NCBI GenBank assembly: GCA_030044035.1
Contig: JASHWN010000512.1
Coordinates: 1 to 17,214 of the forward strand
Source: Xanthobacteraceae bacterium
GTDB taxonomy: Bacteria; Pseudomonadota; Alphaproteobacteria; Rhizobiales; Xanthobacteraceae
Reading direction: 5' to 3'
DNA length: 17,214 nt
A program made the position numbers and the translations under genes. Position 1 is the stretch's first letter, and each line of letters opens with the position of its first letter. The notes under the pieces were generated by a model. The model was not told where the DNA came from. It saw only the letters and a program-made list of their open reading frames with translations, and made no database searches. Shown here one piece after another: positions 7,195 through 16,472 of this stretch.

Positions 7195-8262
7195 CTACAT
7201 CCCGCGGCTCGGCGCCGCCGCAAGGAACGCGCGCAGCTCGGCGGCGTAGAATTTGGCCATGCCGGTGGTGCCGTGGCCGCGCGTCTCGTCGCTCGCCGGT
7301 ATCAGATAGAGCTTGCCGTTCTTCACGCGCTTGAGTTCGCGTTCCATGATGCCGGATTCCGGCGGGTTGCGCTCGTCGTCCGCCGAGTTGATCGCCAGCA
7401 GCGCCGCCGCGATGCGTTCGAGGCCCGGCGCGGCGTCGTAGTCGGCCGACGCGCCCCATTGATAGATGAAATCGTTGGCGTCGCGGGGCGGCGGCGCCGC
7501 CAGCCGCTCGTCGACCAGCTTGTCGGCCAGCGCGTTGGTCGGCGCCAGCTTCTGATAGCCGAGCGAGCCGCCGCTGGTGGCGATGGCGAAGAAGACGCTG
7601 GCGAGCCGCAGCGACGGCGGCTGTTTTGTGTAATTGCCGTTGTCGTATTGCGGATCGTCGCGAATGAGCTCGATCATCATCCGTCGCAGCATCCAATTGC
7701 GGCTCGCCATCGCGGTCGGCTGCGAGGCCATCGGCACCAGCGCATCCATGAAGTCGGGATATCGCTCGCCCCACAGCCAGGTCTGCATGCCGCCCATCGA
7801 ATTGCCCATGACGAGGCGCAGATGATGCAGGCCGAGGCCCTCGGTGACGAGCCGATACTGCGCCTGCACCATGTCGTCGTAATTGTAAGCGGGAAATTTG
7901 GCGCGCAGCCCGTCGGACGGCTTGGTCGATTGTCCGGCGCCGACCGCGTCCGGCAGAATGATAAAGTATTTGTCGGCATCGAGCGGCTGGCCGGGACCGA
8001 ACAATTCGCCGGCGAAGGCTTTGGTCAGCATGCCGGAGCCGGAGCCGCCGGTGCCATGCAGCATCAGAACCGGCGCGCCCGTTGGGTTGCCCAATGTGGT
8101 GTAGTGCAGGCGCAGCTCGTGCATCACCTCGCCGGAATGGAATTTGAAGTCGCGCGCGATGAAGTCACCCTGGCGGGGCGCCGGATAGTCGGCTGCCAAG
8201 GCCGATAGGGGCAGCAGCACGCCGAGAATTGCACCGACGGCGAATAAGCGCGCTCCAGACAT
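7195..8262 (-). CDS. Exported alpha/beta hydrolase, MetX (homoserine acetyltransferase)-like
   Basis: A 355-residue protein starting with a clear signal peptide: MSGARLF, a hydrophobic stretch, and a likely cleavage after SALAA near residue 24. The mature part is an alpha/beta hydrolase of the MetX-like group, with oxyanion region LMLHGTGGSGSG (66-77), nucleophile elbow GNSMGGMQ with Ser155, probable Asp at 295 or 296 in INSADDERNPPE, and His330 in RGHGTTGM. True MetX enzymes act in the cytosol on homoserine, and the signal peptide here argues for another, periplasmic, ester or acyl substrate. The start is backed by GGGAGGA at 8267-8273 on the minus strand. No methionine-pathway gene is nearby. 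The family is firm; the substrate is unknown. Confidence 0.9.
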   Translation of the reverse strand: MSGARLFAVGAILGVLLPLSALAADYPAPRQGDFIARDFKFHSGEVMHELRLHYTTLGNPTGAPVLMLHGTGGSGSGMLTKAFAGELFGPGQPLDADKYFIILPDAVGAGQSTKPSDGLRAKFPAYNYDDMVQAQYRLVTEGLGLHHLRLVMGNSMGGMQTWLWGERYPDFMDALVPMASQPTAMASRNWMLRRMMIELIRDDPQYDNGNYTKQPPSLRLASVFFAIATSGGSLGYQKLAPTNALADKLVDERLAAPPPRDANDFIYQWGASADYDAAPGLERIAAALLAINSADDERNPPESGIMERELKRVKNGKLYLIPASDETRGHGTTGMAKFYAAELRAFLAAAPSRGM

Positions 8263-8500
8263 GCGGTCCTCCCGTTGCGGGTCGGGCTGCCTGACGGAAC
8301 CCTAGACGATTTTTCGGCCCGTTTGAATCCGGCCCGATTTGGTTGGAAATCCCAGCCGCCGTTGCGTGCCTGGGCGTTTTATGCAATGTCCGCGCCGATT
8401 TGCGCACGCTGGCGGGCTTGACCGCGCGACGGGCGCCTTCCACCTACCTTTCGGGCCGGGCTCGCATGTCCGGCCCTCTCAATAGCTGGGGTTTTCCACC
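8263..8500. promoter_or_regulatory. Divergent intergenic region with a candidate hppA promoter
   Basis: This 238-bp gap separates the divergent hydrolase and hppA genes and must hold promoters for both. On the plus strand TTGACC (8418-8423) is a good -35 match; the best downstream partner is a loose pyrimidine-rich hexamer around 8441-8448 (CCTACC-type), so the -10 is weak. The hppA ribosome-binding site is poor (a GGGG run near 8488-8491). No operator, riboswitch or strong hairpin stands out. The assignment is tentative and based on hexamer inspection only. Confidence 0.3.
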
Positions 8501-10627
<2,127 letters not shown>

Positions 10628-10629
10628 GG

Positions 10630-10711
10630 CGGAAGTCGGAAATCGGAAGTCAGAAATTAGCGCTCGGAGCCCATCCGCCGCGATTCTGATTTCTGATTTC
10701 TGACTTCCGAT
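10630..10711. repeat. Facing arrays of a 7-base repeat forming a 16-bp inverted repeat
   Basis: Left arm (10631-10658): GGAAGTC, GGAAATC, GGAAGTC, AGAAATT in tandem. Right arm (10682-10711), read on the minus strand, gives GGAAGTC, AGAAATC, AGAAATC, AGAATC. The 16 bases 10642-10657 are exactly complementary to 10696-10711, with a 38-base loop between them, and the register can slip by 7 bases. It starts a few bases after the hppA stop. No T-run follows, so a simple terminator is unlikely, though the stem could end or protect transcripts from both convergent genes. Confidence 0.8.
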
Positions 10712-10744
10712 GACCGCAAGGTCATCACGACCGCAAGGTCATCA
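10709..10744. repeat. Two tandem GCAA-loop hairpins overlapping the bamE stop
   Basis: A 16-base unit, GACCGCAAGGTCATCA, occurs at 10712-10727 and exactly again at 10729-10744, one base apart. Each unit folds as GACC-GCAA-GGTC, a stem capped by a GNRA-type tetraloop; the first stem extends to 7 bp (10709-10726). The second copy ends within the TGA stop of bamE, which reads from the other strand. The unit is self-complementary apart from its loop, so RNA from either strand forms a stem, but only the plus-strand RNA has the GCAA loop. Confidence 0.7.
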
Positions 10745-11218
10745 GGTCGTCTTATCCTGGATGATGCGGAAGATGCCGTTGATGATCGACAGGTCGGCGC
10801 CGCTGGTCGGCGTGGTGCGGCTGATGAAATCGAACACTTTGCCGTCCTTCAGCCCGTACTCGGCGAGCCGCTGCACCCTGCGGTTCTTGTCGAAATAGAC
10901 CGCGATCACGCGCTGGTCGACGATCTTGGGCGGCATGAACGAAACCGGGCGCTCGGCGCGTTGCGAAATGTAGTAGAACGCCTCGCCGCTGACGGTCGCG
11001 ACCGTCGATGGCGTGCCGAGCACCAGCAGCACCTGCTCCTGCGAGGCGCCGAGCGGGATCTGCTGCAGCGCTCCGTCGGGGAGCACGTAGCCGCGCTGAA
11101 AGGTTTCGCCGAAACAGCCGCCGGGCAGCGCGCCGAGCGCCAAAACAACGAGGCACGCCGCAGTCGTGCGCCGCGCGCCGCTTTGTTGACCCCGACCGGC
11201 CGCTGCATTGCCCCGCAT
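10742..11218 (-). CDS. bamE: Outer membrane assembly lipoprotein BamE (SmpA/OmlA family)
   Basis: A 158-residue lipoprotein. The N-terminus is basic, then a hydrophobic segment ends in the lipobox LPGGC, so Cys is lipidated and the protein is anchored at the outer membrane. The SmpA/OmlA core follows: FQRGYVLPDGALQQIPLGASQEQVLLVLGTPS, then AFYYISQRAERPVSFMPPKIVDQRVIAVYFD. BamE is an accessory subunit of the beta-barrel assembly complex that inserts outer-membrane proteins. The ATG at 11216-11218 is chosen because AAGGTGGAG lies just upstream on the minus strand; a longer open frame to 11287 has no such site. It is divergent from the ubiquinol-cytochrome c chaperone gene across a 136-bp gap. 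Its 3' end overlaps a structured repeat. Confidence 0.9.
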   Translation of the reverse strand: MRGNAAAGRGQQSGARRTTAACLVVLALGALPGGCFGETFQRGYVLPDGALQQIPLGASQEQVLLVLGTPSTVATVSGEAFYYISQRAERPVSFMPPKIVDQRVIAVYFDKNRRVQRLAEYGLKDGKVFDFISRTTPTSGADLSIINGIFRIIQDKTT

Positions 11219-11354
11219 CACCGCTCCACCTTGCACCCGGCTGCCACCTGCCGTAGCCCCATAACGCCGACGGGTCGCGGGCCGCAAGCGCAGGAGCCGA
11301 ACCCGACGACCCGCACCGCCTCACCGGCTGTGTCACGAGTTAAGGACTAACCCC

Positions 11355-11906
11355 ATGATCCCGCGGCCATTTCGGCGCAGCCTCAAGACCGACAGCATCG
11401 CTACGCTCTATGGCGCCATCGTGGCGCAGGCCCGTTCGCCGACGTTCTACATCGGATTCGGCGTTCCCGATACGGTCGAGGGCCGATTCGACCTCATCGT
11501 GCTGCATCTGGTGTTGGTGCTGCGCCGGCTCGGCGGTGCCGGGCAGCGCGGAGCGGATCTCGGCCAGCGGCTTTTCGACGCGTTTTGCCGCGATCTCGAC
11601 GGCAATTTGCGCGAGATGGGCGTCGGTGATCTCGCTGTACCCAAGCGCATGCGGCGGTTCGGCGAAGCGTTTTATGGCCGTCAAGCGGCCTATGTCGCGG
11701 CGCTCGCGGCCGAGGACCCGCAGGACTTTGAGAAGGCGCTGGCGCGCAATATCTTACTGGCCGAGGGCATCGATAATCGAGCCGCCCGCCTGTCGCGGTA
11801 TGCGCGCGCGGCCGCCCGCCAATTGGATGCTCAGAACGATGCCGAACTGTTCGACGGCAGCACCGATTTTCCGGATCCCGAGGCCTTTGCCGATGCCCGA
11901 GCATGA
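11355..11906 (+). CDS. Ubiquinol-cytochrome c chaperone family protein (CBP3-like)
   Basis: A 183-residue soluble helical protein of the CBP3/ubiquinol-cytochrome c chaperone family (Pfam PF03981 type), which in mitochondria helps cytochrome b synthesis and complex III assembly; in bacteria a similar role is inferred. Conserved stretches visible here are TLYGAIVAQARSPTFYIGFG, VPDTVEGRFDLIVLHLVLV, and LREMGVGDLAVPKRMRRFGE followed by AFYGRQAAYVAAL. The ATG at 11355 follows AAGGA (11342-11346). The last 14 bases overlap the start of the DUF177 gene, which points to translational coupling. bamE divergent from this gene pair is an arrangement I recall from other Rhizobiales. Confidence 0.9.
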   Translation: MIPRPFRRSLKTDSIATLYGAIVAQARSPTFYIGFGVPDTVEGRFDLIVLHLVLVLRRLGGAGQRGADLGQRLFDAFCRDLDGNLREMGVGDLAVPKRMRRFGEAFYGRQAAYVAALAAEDPQDFEKALARNILLAEGIDNRAARLSRYARAAARQLDAQNDAELFDGSTDFPDPEAFADARA

Positions 11907-12438
11907 CCATGATCGATCCGAGGCGCCGTGGCACGTCGTGGTCGCGGTCGAGGACATACCCGAAACCGGCGAGCATCGGACGCTCGTCGCGGACGCCGAA
12001 ACGCGGCTCGCCATTGCCCGCATGGCGGGCTTGCGCGAACTGTCGCGGCTGGAGGCGAATTTCGATCTATCGCGGCACGGCGGCGGCGGATTGCGCGTCA
12101 CTGGCCGGATTTCGGCTATGGTCGGCCAAAATTGCGTGGTTACGCTCGAGCCGCTGGTGAATGAGATCGAGGAGGACGTCGACTTGCTCTACATGCCGGC
12201 CGCCCCGGCAGCCGCAACGGACGGCGAGAACGCCGCCGAGCCGAAATGGGATGATCCGGAACCGCTGATCGGCGGCGCGGTCGATCTCGGCACGCTCGCC
12301 ACCGAGTTTCTCGTCCTTGGCATCGACCCTTATCCGCGTAAGCCGGGCGCCGTGTTCGAGCCGCCGTGGTATCAAAAGCCCGATGCGGGGCCGTTTGCCG
12401 CGCTGGCCGGCCTGATGAAGGACCGCGATGGACACTGA
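11893..12438 (+). CDS. DUF177 (YceD) domain protein
   Basis: A 181-residue protein of the YceD/DUF177 family, often found next to rpmF, plsX and fabH and linked by genetics in other bacteria and plants to 23S rRNA accumulation; its biochemistry is not settled. Family features are RISAMVGQNCVVTLEPLVN (72-90, with Cys81), EEDVDLLYMP (93-102), DDPEPLIGGAVDLGTLATEF (120-139) and LGIDPYPRKPGAVFE (142-156). The ATG at 11893 overlaps the end of the chaperone gene by 14 bp in another frame. No rpmF follows, which I believe is usual in this group. The 97-bp gap to plsX may contain a weak promoter (TTGTGT 12454, TATTGT 12476). Confidence 0.9.
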   Translation: MPEHDHDRSEAPWHVVVAVEDIPETGEHRTLVADAETRLAIARMAGLRELSRLEANFDLSRHGGGGLRVTGRISAMVGQNCVVTLEPLVNEIEEDVDLLYMPAAPAAATDGENAAEPKWDDPEPLIGGAVDLGTLATEFLVLGIDPYPRKPGAVFEPPWYQKPDAGPFAALAGLMKDRDGH

Positions 12439-12535
12439 GAGCTCTTGGGGCTGTTGTGTCGGCGCGCCGAACCGCTATTGTCGCGGTCGCTTTCGGCCCG
12501 CCTCCTTCCGGACTTAGCAAAACCCGATCGTGTCG

Positions 12536-13591
12536 ATGCCAGACAAGGTCCGCATTGCGCTCGATGCGATGGGGGGAGATCACGGTCCGGCCGTGGTCGT
12601 CGCCGGAGCCGCGCTGGCGCTGCAGAAGGAGCCGGCAGCGGAGTTCCTGTTCTTCGGCAATGCCGCGCAGGTAGCGCCGCTTCTTGCCGCGCGGCCGCAG
12701 CTCAAGGCGGTGTCGCGGCTCACTCATACCGAGATCGCGGTGCGCATGGATGCCAAACCCAGCCAGGCGCTGCGCTACGGGCGCTGGAAATCGTCGATGT
12801 GGCTTGCCATCGAGGCGGTCAAAAAGGGTGCGGCCGACGTCGCGGTGTCGTGCGGCAATACCGGCGCGCTGATGGCGATGGCCAAGTTCGAGCTGAAAAT
12901 GCTTTCCGGCATCGCGCGCCCGGCGATCGCGGCGCTGTGGCCGACCTTGCGGGGCGAAGCCATCGTGCTCGATCTCGGCGCCTCGATCGGGGCCGACGCC
13001 GAGCATCTGGTCAATCTTGCCATGATGGGCGCGGCGACGGCGCGCATTCTGCTCGGCATCGCGCGGCCGACCGTCGGCCTCCTCAACATCGGCGTCGAAG
13101 AGGCCAAGGGCCTCGAGCCGGTGCGCGAGGCCGGCCGCATCCTGCGCGAGGAAAAATTGCCCGACCTTGATTACGTCGGCTTCGTCGAGGGCGACGATAT
13201 CGGCAAAGGCAAGGTCGACGTCGTCGTCACCGAAGGTTTTGCCGGCAACATCGCGTTGAAAACGGCCGAAGGCACCGCGCGGCAGATGGGCGAGTATTTT
13301 CGCGCCGCGATGAGCCATTCGCTCAGCGCCCGCATCGGCTATCTGTTCGCCCGCACCGCGCTTCGTAAGCTGAAGGAACGCATCGATCCGCGCCGCTCCA
13401 ACGGCGGCGTCTTTCTCGGCCTCAACGGCATCGTCATCAAGAGCCACGGCAACACTGACGCCGAAGGCTTTGCCGCGGCGATCGGTGTCGGTCACGGCGT
13501 GGTGCGCGACGAGCTGTTGGCGAAGATCACCTTCGCGCTCGGCCGCCACCACGATTATCAGCGTCAGGCGCTCGGCGGAGCGGCCTCGTGA
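12536..13591 (+). CDS. plsX: Phosphate acyltransferase PlsX
   Basis: A 351-residue peripheral membrane enzyme that converts acyl-ACP and phosphate into acyl-phosphate, the acyl donor for PlsY at the first step of phospholipid synthesis. It opens with [12 protein letters not shown] and has [62 protein letters not shown] and [18 protein letters not shown], all characteristic of the family. The ATG at 12536 gives [14 protein letters not shown]; a GTG two codons earlier (12530) is possible. The stop overlaps the fabH GTG start by 4 bp (GTGA), a sign of coupled translation. The start of fatty-acid elongation and the acyl transfer step are thus made together. Confidence 0.97.
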   Translation: MPDKVRIALDAMGGDHGPAVVVAGAALALQKEPAAEFLFFGNAAQVAPLLAARPQLKAVSRLTHTEIAVRMDAKPSQALRYGRWKSSMWLAIEAVKKGAADVAVSCGNTGALMAMAKFELKMLSGIARPAIAALWPTLRGEAIVLDLGASIGADAEHLVNLAMMGAATARILLGIARPTVGLLNIGVEEAKGLEPVREAGRILREEKLPDLDYVGFVEGDDIGKGKVDVVVTEGFAGNIALKTAEGTARQMGEYFRAAMSHSLSARIGYLFARTALRKLKERIDPRRSNGGVFLGLNGIVIKSHGNTDAEGFAAAIGVGHGVVRDELLAKITFALGRHHDYQRQALGGAAS

Positions 13592-14565
13592 CAGTGCGCC
13601 GTTCGGTCATCCTCGGCTGCGGCAGCTACCTGCCGCACCAGGTCCTCACCAACGAGGATTTGGCGCGCAAGGTCGACACGTCCGACGAATGGATCGTGCA
13701 ACGCACCGGCATTCACGAACGCCGTATCGCGGCGCCGGGCGAATTGACCTCGCAGATGGCGACCAACGCCGCCCGCTCGGCGCTCGCCCATGCCCGCCTC
13801 GATGCGCAATCGATCGATCTCATCGTGCTGGCAACCTCGACGCCCGACAATACCTTTCCGGCGAGCGCGGTGTCGGTGCAGGCCGACCTCGGCATCACGC
13901 GCGGCGCCGCGTTCGACCTGCAGGCGGTGTGCTCCGGCTTCGTGTACGGCCTCGCCACCGCCGATGCGCTGTTGAAATCCGGCGCGTATTCGCGCGCGCT
14001 CGTCATCGGCGCCGAAACTTTTTCGCGCATTCTCGACTGGACCGACCGCTCGACCTGCGTGCTGTTCGGCGACGGCGCCGGCGCCGTGGTGCTGGAGGCG
14101 CAGCAGCAGCCCGAGACGCGGGAGGCGCGCGGCATTCTCAGCGTGCATCTGCGCTCGGACGGCCGTTACAAATCGAAACTCTATGTCGACGGCGGCCCGT
14201 CCTCGACCGGCACGGTCGGCCATCTGCGCATGGAGGGCAGGGAAGTTTTTCGCCACGCCGTGGCGATGATCACCGACGTGGTTATGGACGCGTTCAAGGC
14301 GACCGGCTATACGGCGGACGATGTCGATTGGTTCATTCCGCACCAGGCCAATAAGCGGATCATCGACGGCTCGGCGCACAAGCTCGGCATCGCGCCGGCC
14401 AAAATCGTCACCACGGTGGACCGCCACGGCAATACTTCGGCCGCTTCGATCCCGCTGGCGCTCGCCGATGCCTTGGCCGAGCGCCGCATCAAGCGCGGCG
14501 ACCTGCTTTTGTTCGAAGCCATGGGCGGCGGTTTCACCTGGGGCGCGGCACTGGTGCGGTGGTAG
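13588..14565 (+). CDS. fabH: Beta-ketoacyl-ACP synthase III
   Basis: A 325-residue thiolase-fold condensing enzyme that joins acetyl-CoA to malonyl-ACP to begin fatty-acid synthesis. The catalytic triad is intact: Cys115 in [12 protein letters not shown], His252 in [10 protein letters not shown], and Asn282 in [14 protein letters not shown]. Further family landmarks are [15 protein letters not shown] (32-46) and [12 protein letters not shown]. The GTG start lies in the 4-bp overlap with plsX; a later ATG would remove conserved N-terminal sequence, so GTG is firmly preferred. The C-terminus [14 protein letters not shown] is the normal FabH ending. Confidence 0.97.
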   Translation: MTVRRSVILGCGSYLPHQVLTNEDLARKVDTSDEWIVQRTGIHERRIAAPGELTSQMATNAARSALAHARLDAQSIDLIVLATSTPDNTFPASAVSVQADLGITRGAAFDLQAVCSGFVYGLATADALLKSGAYSRALVIGAETFSRILDWTDRSTCVLFGDGAGAVVLEAQQQPETREARGILSVHLRSDGRYKSKLYVDGGPSSTGTVGHLRMEGREVFRHAVAMITDVVMDAFKATGYTADDVDWFIPHQANKRIIDGSAHKLGIAPAKIVTTVDRHGNTSAASIPLALADALAERRIKRGDLLLFEAMGGGFTWGAALVRW

Positions 14566-14621
14566 GGCGGGGATTTCCACCGGTTGAGGGGCGTTGCTGG
14601 AACGACGGGTGCGCAAGCCCG

Positions 14622-14650
14622 TTGACCCTGCCGCAACAAGCTTATATCGT
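14622..14650 (+). promoter_or_regulatory. Candidate promoter of ihfA
   Basis: TTGACC (14622-14627) matches the -35 consensus at five of six bases. TATCGT (14645-14650) follows at a 17-base spacing, and the overlapping AT-rich TTATAT (14642-14647) is an alternative at 14 bases. This is the most AT-rich point between fabH and ihfA. Transcription from here would begin near 14657 and exclude the apparent TTG-initiated upstream extension of the ihfA frame (14650-14709), supporting the ATG at 14710. Based on hexamer inspection only. Confidence 0.45.
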
Positions 14651-14709
14651 TGATAAATCAGGGCGATATCGGCCGCGCGTTAAGGCCGGTCGCCGCGGCG
14701 GGGCTGGCC

Positions 14710-15027
14710 ATGGCAGGAAAGACGGTAACGCGCGCCGATCTGTGCGAGGCGGTTTATGCGAAAGTCGGTCTGTCGCGCAGCGAATCGGCAGCGCTCGTAG
14801 AACTTGTATTGAAGGAAATTACCGACTGTTTGGAGCGCGGCGAAACCGTGAAACTGTCGTCGTTCGGTTCGTTCGTGGTGCGCAAGAAGGGCCAGCGTAT
14901 CGGGCGCAATCCGAAGACCGGCAAGGAAGTGCCGATCTCGCCGCGCCGCGTCATGGTGTTCAAGCCGTCCGCGATTCTCAAGCAGCGCATCAATTCCAAT
15001 TCGAGCAGTAAGTCGCCGGCTTCGTAA
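14710..15027 (+). CDS. ihfA: Integration host factor alpha subunit
   Basis: A 105-residue DNA-bending nucleoid protein that works as a heterodimer with IhfB. The sequence is typical of rhizobial Ihf[18 protein letters not shown] at the N-terminus, [20 protein letters not shown] in the middle, the beta-arm [17 protein letters not shown] with the intercalating Pro68, and [15 protein letters not shown] at the end. The ATG at 14710 matches the family start; a TTG-initiated extension from 14650 is unlikely because the candidate promoter overlaps it. It precedes a MerR-type gene by 30 bp, a pairing seen in many proteobacteria. The serine-rich tail after residue 95 is slightly long but unremarkable. 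Confidence 0.97.
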   Translation: MAGKTVTRADLCEAVYAKVGLSRSESAALVELVLKEITDCLERGETVKLSSFGSFVVRKKGQRIGRNPKTGKEVPISPRRVMVFKPSAILKQRINSNSSSKSPAS

Positions 15028-15039
15028 AGCGCCGGCGCT
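15028..15039. other. 12-bp perfect palindrome between ihfA and the MerR gene
   Basis: AGCGCCGGCGCT reads the same on both strands and starts immediately after the ihfA stop codon. It is 5 bp upstream of the Shine-Dalgarno of the next gene. It could be an operator or a weak processing stem, but palindromes of this kind arise easily in GC-rich DNA, so no function is claimed. Confidence 0.3.
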
Positions 15040-15057
15040 CGGCAGGTGAGGCACCCC

Positions 15058-15615
15058 TTGGATAAGGCGCCGGAGGCATTCCGCACCATCAGCGAAGTCG
15101 CTGACGAGATCGACGTGCCGCAGCATGTGCTGCGCTTCTGGGAAAGCCGCTTTGCGCAAATCCGCCCGATGAAGCGCGGCGGCGGCCGCCGCTTCTACCG
15201 GCCCGAGGACGTCGACCTGCTGCGCGGCGTGCGCCATCTGCTCTACGGCGAGGGCTATACGATCCGCGGCGTGCAGCGCATTTTGCGCGAGCAGGGGATC
15301 GGCTTCGTGCAGGACGTTTGGCGCGTGGGCGCCGAGTCGCCGCCTCCGCCGTCCGACGAGGACCGCGCCGACGATGACGGCGATCCGTCGCCGCTCGCTT
15401 TTCCTGTGCCGCGCGAGCATTCAGACCAGGCCCGCGCAGCGGCGCGCCGCGAGCCGAGCTTTGCGCCGGCCGACGCCGGCAGGCAGCCGAGGGCCGCTAC
15501 GCTTTCAGGCGAGCAGCGTCGCCAACTGCGCACCGCATTGGACGACATCACCGCCTGCCGCGGTCTGCTGGAAGCGGCGCTCGCGGACGGGGGCTCCGCT
15601 AACGGCGGCAGCTGA
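15058..15615 (+). CDS. MerR-family transcriptional regulator
   Basis: A 185-residue protein from TTG 15058. That start is preferred because AGGTGAGG (15044-15051) sits 6 bases upstream, and rhizobial homologues, as I recall them, begin [15 protein letters not shown]; a GTG at 15046 would add four residues but overlaps that site. Residues 8-75 form the winged helix of the MerR group: [20 protein letters not shown], then [20 protein letters not shown] and [11 protein letters not shown]. An acidic, proline-rich linker (about 93-150) leads to a C-terminal helix [19 protein letters not shown]. No cysteine metal site like that of MerR proper is visible, so the signal sensed is unknown. The position behind ihfA is conserved in many proteobacteria. 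Confidence 0.92.
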   Translation: MDKAPEAFRTISEVADEIDVPQHVLRFWESRFAQIRPMKRGGGRRFYRPEDVDLLRGVRHLLYGEGYTIRGVQRILREQGIGFVQDVWRVGAESPPPPSDEDRADDDGDPSPLAFPVPREHSDQARAAARREPSFAPADAGRQPRAATLSGEQRRQLRTALDDITACRGLLEAALADGGSANGGS

Positions 15616-15798
15616 CGGCGTTACCGTCGCCGCTACGCTTTTCTGTTGCGCAAGCGAACGCTGTTCGGCAGCGGCATTTTGTTCGGTGCGGCCCGCGGTG
15701 CGAGCGACCTCCGTCATTTTTCGTTGTCGCAGCGCTTACCGGCCTGATCCTGATTTGGTTCTGAAAGCGTTACGGCCTAAGCCGATCGCTTGCCGATT
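15616..15798. other. Intergenic stretch without a supported gene
   Basis: Between the MerR stop and the tRNA fragment I see no gene with a credible start and codon pattern. GACGG-CGTTA-CCGTC (15614-15628) is a small stem overlapping the MerR stop, followed ten bases later by CTTTTCTGTT, which is at best a weak terminator. The DNA is less GC-rich than the surroundings. Open frames that cross it on both strands lack protein-like composition. Confidence 0.4.
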
Positions 15799-15842
15799 TT
15801 GGTCGGAGCAGCGAAATTTGAACTCGCGAGATTTGAACTCGC
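15799..15842 (-). repeat. Duplicated 3' end of tRNA-Pro, att-like, with a second partial copy
   Basis: Positions 15800-15829 match the 3' end of the intact tRNA-Pro gene (16351-16380) at 28 of 30 bases, in the same orientation and including the encoded CCA end and the T-arm. Directly overlapping it, 15826-15842 is an exact 17-base repeat of the T-arm segment at 16362-16378. No anticodon or D arm is present, so this is not a functional tRNA. Direct repeats of a tRNA 3' end are the usual trace of tyrosine-recombinase integration, but no integrase is visible. The repeat is seen directly; its integrative origin is inferred. Confidence 0.8.
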
Positions 15843-15884
15843 CGCCCAATCGCAGGCAGCAGGTCTGCTGCGCAGCGCGTGCGA

Positions 15885-16235
15885 TTACTGGTGGGTGGCG
15901 CCCGCCGAGATATAGGCGCGGACCGTGCCGTATTCGGTCTCTTTGCGCACGTCCGTCGTGATGTAGCCTCGCGCCTTCATGGCGCCATTGGCGGCCGGGT
16001 TGCCGTTGAGTGCGCCCCAATTGAGGCCACCGCCGCTTGCTTGCGCGCGCGCCCAACCGCCGATTTTCATGCAAACATCGGCGCCCGGCACGTACTGGAA
16101 ACCAGCCCCGTAGACGCTGCAATCTTTCCCATGAACTGGCGGCTTGCCCTTGGCGTGCTGTTCAGCCGCCGACGCCGCGCCAATGGCGAGCAGGCCGGCC
16201 GCGACTGCAAAGAGCAGAGTTTGCAAACGCTTCAT
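15885..16235 (-). pseudogene. Truncated Rhizobiales-type porin (N-terminal ~110 residues)
   Basis: A 116-codon frame on the minus strand. It starts with a good signal peptide, MKRLQTLLFAVAAGLLAIGA with probable cleavage after ASA near residue 23. The mature start resembles the Omp2/porin_2 family of Rhizobiales: CSVYGAGFQYVPGADVCMKI (39-58, two cysteines at 39 and 55), IGGWARAQ, and later RGYITTDVRKETEYGTVRAY. Full-length members are several hundred residues, so the barrel is mostly missing. The frame ends in an unrelated tail, ISAGATHQ and TAA, about 42 bp before the duplicated tRNA end. It might be expressed as a small exported protein, but a broken porin gene is the simplest reading. Confidence 0.72.
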
Positions 16236-16350
16236 GGCCCCAACCGTACGCGGATTTTCGCAAGCAGTTCGTCTGCTTCGGTGCGTTGGATGTTATCGGA
16301 TCGGCCAAGCCAATGCAAAAGAACAGGTCGCGCACAAGTCCTTGATTTCT

Positions 16351-16428
16351 TGGTCGGAGCGGCGAGATTTGAACTCGCGACCCCCAGTCCCCCAGACTGG
16401 TGCGCTAACCGGGCTGCGCTACGCTCCG
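16351..16428 (-). tRNA. tRNA-Pro (anticodon GGG)
   Basis: The minus strand folds as a complete tRNA. The acceptor arm is CGGAGCG (16422-16428) with CGCTCCG, followed by discriminator A and an encoded CCA (16351-16353). The D arm contains GCGCAGCCCGGTTAGCGC. The anticodon stem CCAGT/ACTGG carries the loop CTGGGGG, giving anticodon GGG. The T arm is GCGAG-TTCAAAT-CTCGC. It is 78 bases long including CCA. A possible -10 (TACTAT, 16444-16449 on the minus strand) lies 16 bases upstream of the mature 5' end. Its 3' end is the one repeated at 15800. Confidence 0.96.
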
Positions 16429-16454
16429 ATACTGCGCCGGACTATAGTAATCCG

Positions 16455-16472
16455 GTGTTGCGCGCGCAACAC
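16455..16472. other. 18-bp perfect palindrome upstream of tRNA-Pro
   Basis: GTGTTGCGCGCGCAACAC is fully self-complementary. It lies 23 bases beyond the stop codon of the O-antigen ligase gene (which reads leftward), and just upstream of the presumed tRNA-Pro promoter. CCGGA (16437-16441) and TCCGG (16451-16455) add a smaller adjacent stem. It may terminate the ligase gene or bind a regulator of the tRNA promoter. No T-run follows on the minus strand. Confidence 0.4.

Noticed and set aside
7126..8208. A 360-codon plus-strand open frame opposite the exported hydrolase
   Set aside because: It begins inside a palindromic repeat and is antisense to a gene with a signal peptide, full catalytic motifs and a good ribosome-binding site.
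11410..11892. An upstream extension of the DUF177 frame by 161 codons
   Set aside because: The extension lies out of frame within the ubiquinol-cytochrome c chaperone gene and is Arg/Ser/Ala-rich noise; the ATG at 11893 gives the normal family length.
15736..16122. A 128-codon minus-strand frame overlapping the porin fragment
   Set aside because: It is in a different frame from the signal-peptide-bearing porin frame, Arg-rich and without motifs, and runs through the tRNA fragments.
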